A stretch of DNA of 64,000 nt from Polaromonas sp. GTDB lineage: Bacteria; Pseudomonadota; Gammaproteobacteria; Burkholderiales; Burkholderiaceae_C. Both the position numbers and the translations under genes were made by a program. How positions within the stretch are numbered: the first letter of the stretch is position 1; every line of letters starts with the position of its first letter. Of this stretch, positions 53,819-63,164 are shown piece by piece. Under the pieces are notes generated by a model. That model saw only the letters and a program-made list of their open reading frames with translations, was not told the origin of the DNA and ran no database searches. The stretch lies in assembly GCF_029945685.1 (NCBI RefSeq), contig NZ_JAQSDA010000025.1:421660-485659 (forward strand), given 5' to 3'.

Positions 53819-55297
53819 CTACGAACTGCAGCTGATTTCGATGGAAGCCGCCCAGTCGGGCGGAAAACCGGCATGGCTGTCGTGACCTGGATGCTCTTCA
53901 AATGGGGCCTGCAGCAGGGTGAGCAAGGTGTGGACCCCGGAAAAGTCTTTTAGTTTCGCCGCCTGGATGGCCTGTTCGCCGAGATGGTTGCGCAACACGT
54001 ACTTCGGATTGTTTTTAAGCATTAAATCGGCCGCCAGCCCTTGATCCACCTGCGCAAGACGCTCTGAATACTGTAGCGCCCAGGCGTCGAAGGCGGCCCG
54101 GTCCAGGAACAGGTCGCGCACCGTTTCACGGCCCTGGGGCGTCTGGAAGTGGCACAGCCGGCGCCAGAAGATGGTGTAGTCCACCTTGTCAGCAGCCAGC
54201 AGCTTGAAGGTGGCTTCGATCAGGGCCTTGTCTTCGGAGCGGGCATCCGGCAGGCCCAGCTTGGCGCGCATGCGGGCCTCGAGCGCCTCGGGGAAAACGG
54301 TCTTGTAGGACTCCAGCGCGGCCAGCGCCTGGTCCTGCGCCTCGATCAGCGGCAGCAGGGCCTGGCCCAGGCAAAACAGGTTCCAGTAGGCGATGTTGGG
54401 CTGCTTGTTGTAGGCGTAACGGCCCTGGGTGTCCGAGTGGTTGCAGACGTGGCCCGGGTCGAAGGCATCGAGAAACTGGAAAGGACCGTAGTCGACGGTC
54501 AGGCCCAGGATGCTCATGTTGTCGGTGTTCATCACACCGTGGCAAAAACCAGTGGCCTGCCAGGCCGCCATCAGGTGGGCAGTGCGTTCGCTGACGGCCT
54601 GAAGCAGGGCGGCATAAGGCTGGGCGCTGTCGCGACAGGCGGGGTAAAAGTGGTCGATCACGAAGTCGGCCAGCACCTTGAGCTGCCCGTGCTGGTCGCT
54701 GTAGCTGAAATGCTCGAAGTGCCCGAAGCGGATGAAGCTCGGCGAAGTGCGGGTCACCACGGCAGCCGTTTCGATCTCTTCACGCCGGACCTTGGCATCC
54801 GAGCCGGTGACACACAGGGCGCGGGTCGTCGGGATGCCCAGGCCATGCATGGCCTCGGAGCAGAGGTATTCGCGGATCGAGCTGCGCAGCACGGCGCGGC
54901 CGTCGCCCATGCGGGAATAAGGCGTCATGCCGGCGCCCTTGAGCTGCACTTCCTGCGGCCCGCCCGGGGTGGCCAGTTCGCCCAGCAGGATGGCCCGGCC
55001 GTCACCGAGCTGGCCGGCCCACTGGCCGAACTGGTGGCCGCTGTAGACGCTGGCCAGCGGCTGCGAGCCGGGGGCCACCTGGTTACCGGTAAACAGCGCC
55101 AGGGCTTCCTGCGATTCAAACCAGGCCTCGTCCAGGCCCAGCTCACGGGCCAGGGCCTGGTTGCGGCTGACCCAATACGGTGCCGGCAAAGGGCTGGGAA
55201 GGCGGTCGGTGTAGAAGTCCGTACCCAGCCGGGCAAATCGATTGGCCCACTTCAGGCCGGGAATCACAACAGGCGGCGCGCTGATGACAGAGTTCAT
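53819..55297 (-). CDS. selO: Protein adenylyltransferase SelO
   Basis: SelO is a pseudokinase that AMPylates proteins, linked to oxidative stress. The 492 residues contain [38 protein letters not shown], the metal-binding [20 protein letters not shown], and the C-terminal SCSS. Selenocysteine is not used; a plain Cys is present. The transposon-like element begins just upstream of its start, so its promoter could be displaced. Confidence 0.95.
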   Translation of the reverse strand: MNSVISAPPVVIPGLKWANRFARLGTDFYTDRLPSPLPAPYWVSRNQALARELGLDEAWFESQEALALFTGNQVAPGSQPLASVYSGHQFGQWAGQLGDGRAILLGELATPGGPQEVQLKGAGMTPYSRMGDGRAVLRSSIREYLCSEAMHGLGIPTTRALCVTGSDAKVRREEIETAAVVTRTSPSFIRFGHFEHFSYSDQHGQLKVLADFVIDHFYPACRDSAQPYAALLQAVSERTAHLMAAWQATGFCHGVMNTDNMSILGLTVDYGPFQFLDAFDPGHVCNHSDTQGRYAYNKQPNIAYWNLFCLGQALLPLIEAQDQALAALESYKTVFPEALEARMRAKLGLPDARSEDKALIEATFKLLAADKVDYTIFWRRLCHFQTPQGRETVRDLFLDRAAFDAWALQYSERLAQVDQGLAADLMLKNNPKYVLRNHLGEQAIQAAKLKDFSGVHTLLTLLQAPFEEHPGHDSHAGFPPDWAASIEISCSS

Positions 55298-55631
55298 GAA
55301 ACCATTGTCCTATGGCCCAGGCCGCCTCGCGCCGGTGGGGTTAAAGCCGGCCCCGGGTTTCATTTGTGAAGGGCCGCAGCCGCGTGAAGGCAGCTCAAGA
55401 ATCGCAGGCCGGGTGAAGAAAGACGTTACAGCGGGTCAGGGCTGTTTTGCCTGGCCTCATGCGGCGTTTACTTAAGCAAAGTTGTAAACAAATCGAGGCC
55501 GCGGTCAGGCTCTCGCCATGGGCAAATTTCAACGCCTTTTTTACTTCTACGTCCCAAGTTGCAACCAAAGTTGACAACACTTGACTTGCATAACCGAAGT
55601 TGTATCTTTGTAGCGCACTTAATTCATTACC
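55298..55631. other. selO-tniA intergenic region with the presumed left end of the transposon
   Basis: These 334 bases change from GC-rich near selO to AT-richer near tniA. From about 55478 the sequence carries four copies of an AAGTTG-containing motif. A TGT that could be the terminal trinucleotide of a Tn7-type end occurs near 55443, but the exact boundary and target duplication cannot be fixed by eye. No gene is supported here. Confidence 0.55.
55478..55606 (+). repeat. Four AAGTTG-type direct repeats, likely TnsB/TniA binding sites
   Basis: The copies are AAAGTTGTAAAC at 55478-55489, AAGTTGCAACC at 55556-55566, AAAGTTGACAAC at 55567-55578 and GAAGTTGTATC at 55596-55606. They are all in the same orientation and lie just upstream of the transposase. 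Tn7 and Tn402 ends carry arrays of short transposase-binding repeats like this; the assignment is inferred from position. Confidence 0.5.
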
Positions 55632-57683
55632 ATGGGCAAGCGCCGTCGGATTGGGGCGAGAGAACGCCTAACGTCTATAGCTCGCACTGAGTTAGATACT
55701 GATGCGTGGCCAGATTTTGATGTTGGTGCCCTAACTGAGAAGAGAAGGGAACTCTTTCTCCGACGTAAGCAGGGCATCCTGCTTTACTTGCAGGGAGCCA
55801 GCGAAGATGACATCAAGGCCGAGACAGGTTTTGGGCGCGGCTCTATTCACAGGCTCATTACCGAAAGATGCCTGGTGACCCACGAAGATGGACGGCTTTA
55901 TGGTTGGAGAGGCATCAACCCCCATCAACGTATCAAGGCGTATATCCGCCGCAAACCGCTTGAGCCCGATCCGTGGGGAATGGGCACTGTAGGTGCTTTA
56001 CAGCTGCTTTTTTCAACCGAAAAGGGCAGCAAATTGAAGGACCGCTTCATAAACCAGATTCTCAAGAAAAACCGGCGCCACTTTGAAAGCCACAGACAAC
56101 CCAAGCAGGATTTGATTCTCTGGTTTTTGGAAGAGGCAAGAAAACTTACCCCTGACGCAGGCAGCAAGTGGCCGTTCACCGTTGCCAAGCAAGGCCAGGT
56201 CACCATAGGCGCATTCATCAACAAAGTGCTGGCTGAGAATCCACAGGAAGCTCGAGCCATCTTGGGCGGGCCCGAAGTAGTCAAAAAAGCCAAGGCCGGA
56301 GATGGCACGAAACGGCCCCATTTACCCCTATACCGGCGGGTTGAATGCGATGGCCACAAACTCGACGTCCGCTGCACAGTTCTCGTTCCAAGTCATGACG
56401 GCAGGTTGGAGCCTGTTTTGGTGCATAGGCTTTGGGTTATTGTCATCATCGAAGTGCGCAGCCGCTGCGTCCTGGGTTATTTCCTCTCCTTAAGGCGGGA
56501 GCCCTCCGCTGATGACGTGATCGGTGCGATCAAGTTCGCCCTGCAGCCCTGGAGACCGAAGCCGCTGCAGTTTTCTTTAGATAAGGGGTACAGCAGCGGC
56601 GCTGGATTTCCTGGCGGCTTTGACCCGAAGTTGGTGGGCGCCTGTTGGGATGAGTTCAGTGTAGACGGCGCGCTTGCCAATGTATGCCAACGCGTGAGGC
56701 ACATCCTGAAGGATGTTGTGGATGCCAATCTGGTGTGTCCTCAAGATTCTGACTCATACAGCAGCCGGCGAAGCCTTGATGACCGGCCTTTCATCGAAAC
56801 TTTTTTCAGGCAAATAGCTTCGATATTGAAAAAGCTTTCGATGAGCACCGGATCCAAGCCGAGCGAAAGGCGTGGCCGTGACCCAGAGGAGGAGGCCATT
56901 AAGAGCGGGTTTCAACTGGAATATTTGCACGAGCTGCTGGAGGTCACCCTAGCAAACTACAACGCTACGCCCCATTCTAGTCTCGGCTATCGCAGTCCGC
57001 TTTCGCAATTGCTTTTCCTGGCCTCCAAATCGGAAAACTACATCCGCCAGGCGGATCCTGCTTTAGTCCGACGCCTTCTTTGCCGCCGAAAACTCTGCCC
57101 AGTCTTGGCCAGTTCCAATGGTCTGACAGGTATCCATGTCAATTTTTTCAACGCAGAGTATTCGAGTGAATGGCTTCAGTCAAGGCTGGAACTGGTTGGC
57201 AAATTGCTGTGGGTATCCGCTGAGGACGAGGACGATGTCCGGCTGGTTTCTGTCTCCACGGAAGATGGCGAAGACCTCGGCTTCATGAATGCGGCGCCCC
57301 CCTGGAATCACAGCCCACACAGTTTGTACGTGAGGTCTGCTATCCGCTCATTGTCCAATCGCAAGTTGATCCATCTCAGCCGAAACACCTGTCCCGTCAT
57401 GCAACTTATCGACTATGCGGAAAACAGTCCTGACCGCAAGCTCGCCCCCCACCCGGCCTATCTGGAAGCGCGGCGGATCATGCAGGTGACCGCGGAACGC
57501 CTGGTTGGAGAATCCATGGTGGAGCGGGCAAGGCGTGGTGCCCCGTCGGCAAGCAATGCGCCTGACTTTGATACTGCCCGCCCGGCAAACCCCTCGGATG
57601 CTCCTGTGAATCAGGCCCGCCCCATTCAGGCGCAAGAGCAGTTACCCCAACGGCGAAAGGCCGCCAACCGGAGTTCTTTATGA
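55632..57683 (+). CDS. tniA: TniA/TnsB-like DDE transposase
   Basis: The 683-residue protein should cut 3' ends and join them to target DNA. A helix-turn-helix-like segment sits at about 50-78 (GASEDDIKAETGFGRGSIHR). The rve catalytic core has candidate acidic residues D240 (VECDGHKLDV), D345 (FSVDGALAN) and E389 (RPFIETFFRQI), followed by the YNATPHSSLGYRSPL segment typical of TnsB/TniA. It starts at ATG 55632. The stop overlaps tniB (ATGA), and no TnsA-type endonuclease is fused or adjacent. GC content and codon use are lower than in the core genes. Confidence 0.9.
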   Translation: MGKRRRIGARERLTSIARTELDTDAWPDFDVGALTEKRRELFLRRKQGILLYLQGASEDDIKAETGFGRGSIHRLITERCLVTHEDGRLYGWRGINPHQRIKAYIRRKPLEPDPWGMGTVGALQLLFSTEKGSKLKDRFINQILKKNRRHFESHRQPKQDLILWFLEEARKLTPDAGSKWPFTVAKQGQVTIGAFINKVLAENPQEARAILGGPEVVKKAKAGDGTKRPHLPLYRRVECDGHKLDVRCTVLVPSHDGRLEPVLVHRLWVIVIIEVRSRCVLGYFLSLRREPSADDVIGAIKFALQPWRPKPLQFSLDKGYSSGAGFPGGFDPKLVGACWDEFSVDGALANVCQRVRHILKDVVDANLVCPQDSDSYSSRRSLDDRPFIETFFRQIASILKKLSMSTGSKPSERRGRDPEEEAIKSGFQLEYLHELLEVTLANYNATPHSSLGYRSPLSQLLFLASKSENYIRQADPALVRRLLCRRKLCPVLASSNGLTGIHVNFFNAEYSSEWLQSRLELVGKLLWVSAEDEDDVRLVSVSTEDGEDLGFMNAAPPWNHSPHSLYVRSAIRSLSNRKLIHLSRNTCPVMQLIDYAENSPDRKLAPHPAYLEARRIMQVTAERLVGESMVERARRGAPSASNAPDFDTARPANPSDAPVNQARPIQAQEQLPQRRKAANRSSL

Positions 57684-58687
57684 TCCCGCCCTTGGTACCC
57701 AGTCAGGTTGATTCCAGGCACCCCGTGGTGCTCAAAGACTACGGCCTTTTTACGCCAGCGGCCGCGGAGATGGCCGACGTCGTATTCGTCTGGCTTTACA
57801 ACCGAATCAAAGGCGCCATCATCTACGGCCCCTCGCAGTTCGGAAAAACCCATGTGCTCACATACTGGCTGCGAAAACTTCTTTCCGAGCGAATGGGGGG
57901 CCCGGTTCCCTTGGTGATCTGGTCACACCAAGATGGAGGTTCGTCATCACCGGGGATGCTGCATGGCAAGCTCTTGGCAGCAACGGGACAGGGCCCAGTG
58001 GGACAGCGGCGCGGCACTACGATCTCGAATCAACTGGTGGAGCGCTTTGTCCAGATCGCCTGTCTTTCGTCGGACCGTTATGTCGTCCTAGTCATCGACG
58101 AAGCCCAAAGTATGAGTGAGCGCGAGTGGCGCTGGCTTGTGCAACTGCATGCGACCTTGGAGGGCGAGAAAGTGCAACTCTGTGTCATTTCGGTGGCCGC
58201 GTTCCAGTTCAACGACCGGCCGCGCACCCTTGCCTTAACTGGGAGTGCCCATGTGTCAGCGCGGTTTATGCTGCACGATTGGCCTTTCCGGGGAATTCGA
58301 ACCCCCGAAGAACTTAAGTTTGTTCTACAGGGTTACGACGAGGACAGCGAATGGCCTGAAGGTTCGGGCATCAGCTACACGGCCGGTCTGGCACCACAAG
58401 CCTTTGCCGAGGGTTTCCGCGTCAAGAATTACACGCACGAACTATGGAGCTCTTTGAATACGCTCCTGCCGGCTAACTACAGTGGCCCCATCGAGTTTCC
58501 AATGCAGAGCATTACGATTGGAGCGCGGCAGGTACTGCTCAAGACCGCTGCTGCCGGATCGGCATGGGAGCAATGCACGAGCTTTGACGCGTGGAAGCAA
58601 GCCGTGTCCGATACCGGCCATACGAGGCTCATGAGCCTCGTGTTTATTCCCGGGCGGTCATCGAAAAATGCTCAAACCTACCACTGA
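57680..58687 (+). CDS. tniB: TniB/TnsC-like AAA+ transposition regulator
   Basis: The 335-residue protein is an AAA+ ATPase with Walker A GPSQFGKT at 50-57 and Walker B VVLVIDEAQ ending at about 143. TnsC/TniB proteins form filaments on DNA and pass target choice from TniQ-type proteins to the transposase. It overlaps tniA by four bases and tniQ by 20, so the three are one operon. Confidence 0.88.
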   Translation: MIPPLVPSQVDSRHPVVLKDYGLFTPAAAEMADVVFVWLYNRIKGAIIYGPSQFGKTHVLTYWLRKLLSERMGGPVPLVIWSHQDGGSSSPGMLHGKLLAATGQGPVGQRRGTTISNQLVERFVQIACLSSDRYVVLVIDEAQSMSEREWRWLVQLHATLEGEKVQLCVISVAAFQFNDRPRTLALTGSAHVSARFMLHDWPFRGIRTPEELKFVLQGYDEDSEWPEGSGISYTAGLAPQAFAEGFRVKNYTHELWSSLNTLLPANYSGPIEFPMQSITIGARQVLLKTAAAGSAWEQCTSFDAWKQAVSDTGHTRLMSLVFIPGRSSKNAQTYH

Positions 58688-60401
58688 ATCCTCCGAATTG
58701 TCGGACCTGACCTGGCATGCTGGGTCGCTGTTGCCCTATGCTTCCCTATGGCACACCATGCACAGGGTGGTGCAGCTCAACGCTCTTACGCCCCGTACGA
58801 TAGACCCCTATGCGAAGCGACGCCTTGGTTATTCGGCAAAACATAACAGTCTGATCACCAACAACAGTGTGATTGATCTGGAGAAGTTTGCCCAGGCTCT
58901 GGGCGAGCCCATCACCAACTTCCGCCTTGCCACGTTGGAGGCGTTGGCCCCGTGGACCTGCCACCTGTTTCATACCGCTACCGTGCGATTTTGCCGGCAA
59001 TGTCTGGGACTCGGCTACCACAGCACATTGATGTCCATGCGGGCTGTGGAGCGCTGTCCCATTCACGGTTGCGAGATCGAAGATAAATGCCCATGCGGGC
59101 GCACCATCAGCGCTTGCACCAGGTCAAAGCTCTACCAGATCCCCGGTCGGTGTGATTGCGGAAAAATCGGCTTCTTCACCCGGGAAACCGCGCGGCGGCC
59201 GTTGCTGGAGCCCGGGGAGACAGAAGCGTTCGATGAACTGGCGCAGTGGCTTGAACAAACCTCTGATCGCGTCATCATGATGAGTGTGAGGGATAAATGG
59301 GAAACCTTTCAGGGAGAAGGAAGCCTGGAGTGCTCCGCGCAGCAGTGGAGCGATTTGACCAAGATTCGCCTGCCTTCCGCCTTTATACCTCCTGCTGCCG
59401 TGCAGTCCCTGATAGCGGAGTTTGAGGCGATGGGGGGGCCATTTCCTAGTTCTTCGGATCAAGCTGATCAGCCGAAGGACGAAATCGTTTCCCTGCGTCA
59501 TCAGGTTTTCAAATCGTTTGACCGGCATATACGCAGGCACTTCCTAAAGGGACAGTATTGGATCGATCGCATCTCGATGTCCAGCGACAGTGACGTGATT
59601 TTGAGTTTTTTGCAACGGTATCCAGACGCCCGTTCCGCATTTACCTACCTGATATGGCTGGCCGCCGTATGGGGCAGCCACGACCTGCGGCAAGTACGTA
59701 CCACGGTCGCGAGAAATGGTTACAGGCGCGGAGCCAGGTTGCCGGGTCTGCCGCCCTATAACCTCAAGATCGCCGTCGGCAACGCTGCCCGTGGATGGCT
59801 GGAGATGCACGCGGCCGGCCTCGCACTGTCCGCGATGTGGATGGAAGCCCACGAGCAGATGCTTGGCATGGTGGCGCAGCAGTCCGTATCGTGGGGCTGG
59901 GACACTTCCGTCATGGCCGGCAAGTACCGGTGGTGCGCCACCGTGGAGCAGGACGGACGTTGGAAGATCGGCAAACGCGCGAGGCCGTGTACTTACCTTC
60001 CTGTCAGGCACCGTGAAGACTCCGCCCGTGCTCCCAGCAACAGGCCGCAAGCGCCCCAAGCGAGGGAGTTTCTCGAAAAACTTGCCCGGGTGGGCCTGAT
60101 CAAAACCCGCCGCAATGAATGGAAAAGTGGCAAACTGTGTCTGCCGTCACCACACTCAGGATTGGCTCTGAAACTCCATCGCTTGTTCGGCGTCAAAGAC
60201 CGGCTGAACTATGTGGTGTTTCCCCGGTATGGCAAGCTGTTTATTGCCCGGCTGGTCGAGCGTCCGATAGAAGCTCACGGCCTGACGTCTCGCAGCGCTG
60301 TCAATTCCCTGAGGGCCGCCGTGATCCAACATCAAGGAATGTACGGGAGTTCCAGTCCCGCTAACCCAGGCGCTACGAGCCGGGGCACTGGCCTTCACTG
60401 A
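58668..60401 (+). CDS. tniQ: TniQ/TnsD-like target-selection protein
   Basis: The N-terminal region holds the TniQ zinc-binding pattern C109-x2-C112, H118, C130-x2-H133-x-C135, and C141-x-C143, in the context RFCRQCLGLGYHST and ERCPIHGCEIEDKCPCGR. At 577 residues it is longer than Tn402-type TniQ (about 400) and nearer TnsD. The long C-terminal part includes helical segments that may bind DNA. It bridges target recognition and TniB. The 3' end overlaps the last codons of the opposite-strand gene by seven bases. Confidence 0.85.
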   Translation: MLKPTTESSELSDLTWHAGSLLPYASLWHTMHRVVQLNALTPRTIDPYAKRRLGYSAKHNSLITNNSVIDLEKFAQALGEPITNFRLATLEALAPWTCHLFHTATVRFCRQCLGLGYHSTLMSMRAVERCPIHGCEIEDKCPCGRTISACTRSKLYQIPGRCDCGKIGFFTRETARRPLLEPGETEAFDELAQWLEQTSDRVIMMSVRDKWETFQGEGSLECSAQQWSDLTKIRLPSAFIPPAAVQSLIAEFEAMGGPFPSSSDQADQPKDEIVSLRHQVFKSFDRHIRRHFLKGQYWIDRISMSSDSDVILSFLQRYPDARSAFTYLIWLAAVWGSHDLRQVRTTVARNGYRRGARLPGLPPYNLKIAVGNAARGWLEMHAAGLALSAMWMEAHEQMLGMVAQQSVSWGWDTSVMAGKYRWCATVEQDGRWKIGKRARPCTYLPVRHREDSARAPSNRPQAPQAREFLEKLARVGLIKTRRNEWKSGKLCLPSPHSGLALKLHRLFGVKDRLNYVVFPRYGKLFIARLVERPIEAHGLTSRSAVNSLRAAVIQHQGMYGSSSPANPGATSRGTGLH

Positions 60402-61633
60402 GGGTCCGTGGCGTTAGGAAAAGGCCACGCTCGCGCTTCCAGTATGGCGAAGAGCTCTTTACGCTCAACATCCGGTTCATCCACTACTTCCCTGCAGGTG
60501 AGCCCGAGCTGCTTTTTGAGCAAAACCTGCCGACGTATCGTTTCCGTTTGCCGTGCCGGATCGCGCAACCAGTGGGCAGCGATGGCAATAAATTCCTCTT
60601 TTTTTGCCAGCAGTTGTGGGAGATTCGACAGCTCTTGCATGAAATCCATGATGAGATCGCGGATGCATTTTGCGCGCTGGTCACCGGTTAACGTGGGCTG
60701 GGTCAATTTCTCTGTGGGCCTTTGCGGCACTGCGGGTTCGGTTTCCCGCGTCGTGCTGATCTCAAAAACGCTCAGGAGTGGGATGTTTTCCTCGGGAACG
60801 TCGGAGAATCGGGCCATCCGCCCCTCGGCCACATAAGCTTGCCTGTCCATATTGTGTTCGAGCAGCGCCTGCAGAACAACCTCGTCGAGCACGACACCCG
60901 TCTGGTTGCGACCTCTGCGTTTTGCCAGGGTCGTAGTCCAATTATTTCCCGAGAACGTTAGGTCGCCGTAGAAGAGCTCCACGGCCTCCCTGCAACTTAC
61001 ACCGGCCCTTTGCAGCAGGAGGATTGACGCTCGCAGCAATCGCTGCCTGGGGGAAGGAGGCAGCTGTTCCAGCTGTTGATGGATGATGCTCCAGTGCCGA
61101 CGCGTGAGCCAGTAATTGTGCTTGCGCTCAGGCTTGGGGCCCTCCAAGGCGGCACGGTGCCCCAACATCGGGTCCACCTTCAGATAGCCCGCCGCGTACC
61201 AGTCCGCGTACAACATCAGAATCACCTGCATAACCTGCAAGACGGTTCCGGTGGACAAGGCTTTGCGAAACGGTCGCCATTGCGGCGCCGCGCGTAGGAA
61301 CGGGCAGCTTTCCGTCCAGTTGGAAGGCGGGTTGCGCAGGAAGCATTTGAACAGTATCAAATCGTCATGCTCAAGCGAAGACAAGGCTTTGAGTCTGATC
61401 GCGATGGCCCAGAAAATGAGCTTCTCGATATCGCTTGTGTAACTATCAAGACTCGTCTTTGTCACACGAGTTTGCTGTCTTTCAAGCCAAGCGCGCACAG
61501 CGGCGGCATCGTCGTTGGCGTTGTAATAGTTGGGGCCATCGTTACGCCACTTCCCATTAGCGCCCAATAGTGCGCCTGGCCACAGAACTTCGAACTTCAG
61601 CTCGAGCTTTTCAGGTCCAGCTTCGCTATGCAT
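60395..61633 (-). CDS. Tyrosine-recombinase-fold protein lacking the catalytic Tyr; TnsF-like target selector candidate
   Basis: The 412 residues begin with a core-binding (SAM-like) domain at about 40-105 (AAAVRAWLERQQTRVTKTSLD, split by one residue beyond 20 here). A helical region resembling a tyrosine-recombinase catalytic domain follows. Box I is RAGVSCREAVEL at 209-220 (Arg displaced), a K lies at 238, and the box II HxxR is HWLR at 354-357. Where the LGH and catalytic Tyr should follow there is QLGLT (375-379), and no Tyr occurs after Y267. Tn6022-like Tn7 elements encode TnsF, an inactivated tyrosine recombinase that selects the target. By position and by lost catalysis this protein is a candidate of that kind. 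A degraded integrase is the alternative. Confidence 0.72.
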   Translation of the reverse strand: MHSEAGPEKLELKFEVLWPGALLGANGKWRNDGPNYYNANDDAAAVRAWLERQQTRVTKTSLDSYTSDIEKLIFWAIAIRLKALSSLEHDDLILFKCFLRNPPSNWTESCPFLRAAPQWRPFRKALSTGTVLQVMQVILMLYADWYAAGYLKVDPMLGHRAALEGPKPERKHNYWLTRRHWSIIHQQLEQLPPSPRQRLLRASILLLQRAGVSCREAVELFYGDLTFSGNNWTTTLAKRRGRNQTGVVLDEVVLQALLEHNMDRQAYVAEGRMARFSDVPEENIPLLSVFEISTTRETEPAVPQRPTEKLTQPTLTGDQRAKCIRDLIMDFMQELSNLPQLLAKKEEFIAIAAHWLRDPARQTETIRRQVLLKKQLGLTCREVVDEPDVERKELFAILEARAWPFPNATDPQ

Positions 61634-61719
61634 TTCAGCTCATCCGAAACGCGACTCAAGAGTTTTTGAACATCCCTGGCGGCTAGCTTAGACACGTAGG
61701 CTAGGCGGGGGGCTGACAT
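61597..61719 (-). CDS. Possible 40-residue leader ORF overlapping the TnsF-like gene
   Basis: ATG at 61719 opens a 40-codon frame, MSAPRLAYVSKLAARDVQKL continuing to a stop at 61597-61599. It overlaps the first 37 bases of the recombinase-like gene in another frame. It is amphipathic and charged, but has no recognised relatives. It may only be translational coupling or chance. Confidence 0.25.
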   Translation of the reverse strand: MSAPRLAYVSKLAARDVQKLLSRVSDELKCIAKLDLKSSS

Positions 61720-62512
61720 ACGTGCGGCTCGAGGCCAAGCCAAATTGTTCCTGTGAAACGCCCAGCAATCCCCTGGCCATTTTCAGGACTTCAGAGAATT
61801 TGTGTTTAGGTCGTTTCGATGCAGTTATTTTTTTGTGATTCGAGCATGACGATCTCTAAAGGACTACAACTTATAGAATACATTTTCACTAACATATTGC
61901 CGATCAAAGTCTCAGGTGTCTAAGGGCCCTAAGCCTGAGTTCCGCTTATAGGCCCAGTGCCCGGCGCGCCGATTGTGAAACGGAAAATTGAGCACCATGC
62001 TGGGCGGATCTGGGTGGAGGCTGCATTGGGCGAAGGCGCGTGTTTCTACTTTACTCTGGGAGACGTTCTTGCTGAAGAGGGAAAATTCAGCATTAGGGAG
62101 TGAGAGCACGACCTTAGGGTCAAGGCCTATTTCGAATGTGTTCATCCAGGCATTTATTCGGGTACCTAACTTCAGAAAAATTGTGTAAGAGCTGCAATTG
62201 GTACCAAGGTACCCCGGGTGCGGTAGTGTTGCAAACGGCACCGATCAGAAACTCGCTGAGGCTACAGCGATCTATAGAGCGATCCGTCGGTATCTCTGGC
62301 GACATCGTGTTTGCGGTCACCGGGCTTGCGCACGCTATGCAATGAAGTCACTTTGGTGGGACCTCGACGGTGAAAAAACTGATGCATTCTGTGCGACGGC
62401 TTTAGCGTTTATGCGATGGCGTATGCATTAGGAGGGCAGGCGGGTGCCATCGAGAATGTCGGAAAGGCCCGAACGCCCAGCTGTTGCTTATGGATTGCTG
62501 GGTTGGATTTCA
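61634..62512. other. Gene-poor, AT-richer accessory region
   Basis: No convincing gene is seen apart from the overlapping small ORF at its left edge. Several short frames on both strands (for example 61912-62241 reverse and 62198-62431 forward) contradict one another and lack family motifs. One inverted TACAACTT (61865-61872) resembles the AAGTTGTA motif before tniA but stands alone, so it is not enough to call the right end of the element. Decayed genes or regulatory DNA are possible. Confidence 0.5.
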
Positions 62513-62848
62513 ATGACCGCGCCTATTCCTTCTGTGTATTGGACTAAAAAATTTGAAGCCTGGTTGAATGGGGGCATTCTGGCGGCCGCCTGTTTCGACA
62601 GTTTCCGCGCGTGGGAGCAACACTGTGCGGCGGATGTACGCAAAGGAAAGATTGCATGGGACTTTCGCGATCACGACAACTACGCACGTCGCCACTGGGC
62701 CTGCAGTGGCCGAGGTACTAGTTTTGAACCAGGGCTGTTTTTTTGGGAACCATTACTTGGAGCGACGTCGCAATTCGGCGAGCAGGAGCGGTTTGATCGG
62801 ATGCATTACCTCCATTCCCGTCAGATCATCGACCGGCTCAAGCGGTAA
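62513..62848 (+). CDS. Hypothetical protein
   Basis: From ATG 62513 the frame encodes 111 residues (an upstream in-frame start at 62444 would give 134). It is rich in Trp, Phe and charged residues (YWTKKFEAWLNGGILAAA, AWDFRDHDNYARRHWACS, QERFDRMHYLHSRQII), looks like a folded soluble protein, and has no signal or membrane segment. I do not recognise it. It may be cargo of the neighbouring element. Confidence 0.45.
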   Translation: MTAPIPSVYWTKKFEAWLNGGILAAACFDSFRAWEQHCAADVRKGKIAWDFRDHDNYARRHWACSGRGTSFEPGLFFWEPLLGATSQFGEQERFDRMHYLHSRQIIDRLKR

Positions 62849-62918
62849 GCGATGTGGGATCGTTTGCGGATCAGCCATTACTGAATACTTAGAGGCCCTC
62901 ACAGATGTCTCCCGCTCA

Positions 62919-63131
62919 CTAAGGCATACCCGCCTTGCGCCTTCGAATTGCTTCTTCTACCCGAGTACGCCAAGCTTCGAAATCCTCAGTTGTCGGCGCC
63001 GGGCCTGTCCCATTCTGGTAAGCCATCATGGAATCGCAGAGAATTTTCAAAGTTTCTAGTCGCTGCAAGTTTTCCAAGCGTTCGGCGTCTATCGAGGTAC
63101 GCAGATTCTGAAGAGGATCTTTAAGGGGCAT
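62919..63131 (-). CDS. Small hypothetical protein downstream of cusA
   Basis: The 70-residue product is almost entirely helical and charged (NLRTSIDAERLENLQRLETL, FEAWRTRVEEAIRRRKAG). It starts 33 bases after the cusA stop on the same strand, so it is probably the last gene of the metal-efflux operon. There are no metal-binding motifs apart from a single Cys and two adjacent Met. Function unknown. Confidence 0.55.
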   Translation of the reverse strand: MPLKDPLQNLRTSIDAERLENLQRLETLKILCDSMMAYQNGTGPAPTTEDFEAWRTRVEEAIRRRKAGMP

Positions 63132-63164
63132 TGTGGAAATGTAAAAAATTCACCATGCGAAGGC

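Noticed and set aside
55395..55580. Reverse 61-codon frame between selO and tniA
   Set aside because: It overlaps the AAGTTG repeats at the presumed transposon end and has no conserved motif.
58285..58310. GGGGAATTCGAACCCCC, like a reverse tRNA T arm, in tniB
   Set aside because: No acceptor, D or anticodon arms can be drawn around it, and it encodes conserved-looking TniB residues.
61865..61872. Single TACAACTT as the right end of the transposon
   Set aside because: One 8-base match in more than 2 kb is close to chance, and no terminal ACA with flanking duplication was seen.
61912..62431. Several small frames on both strands
   Set aside because: They overlap one another, have no motifs or ribosome-binding sites, and none stands out.
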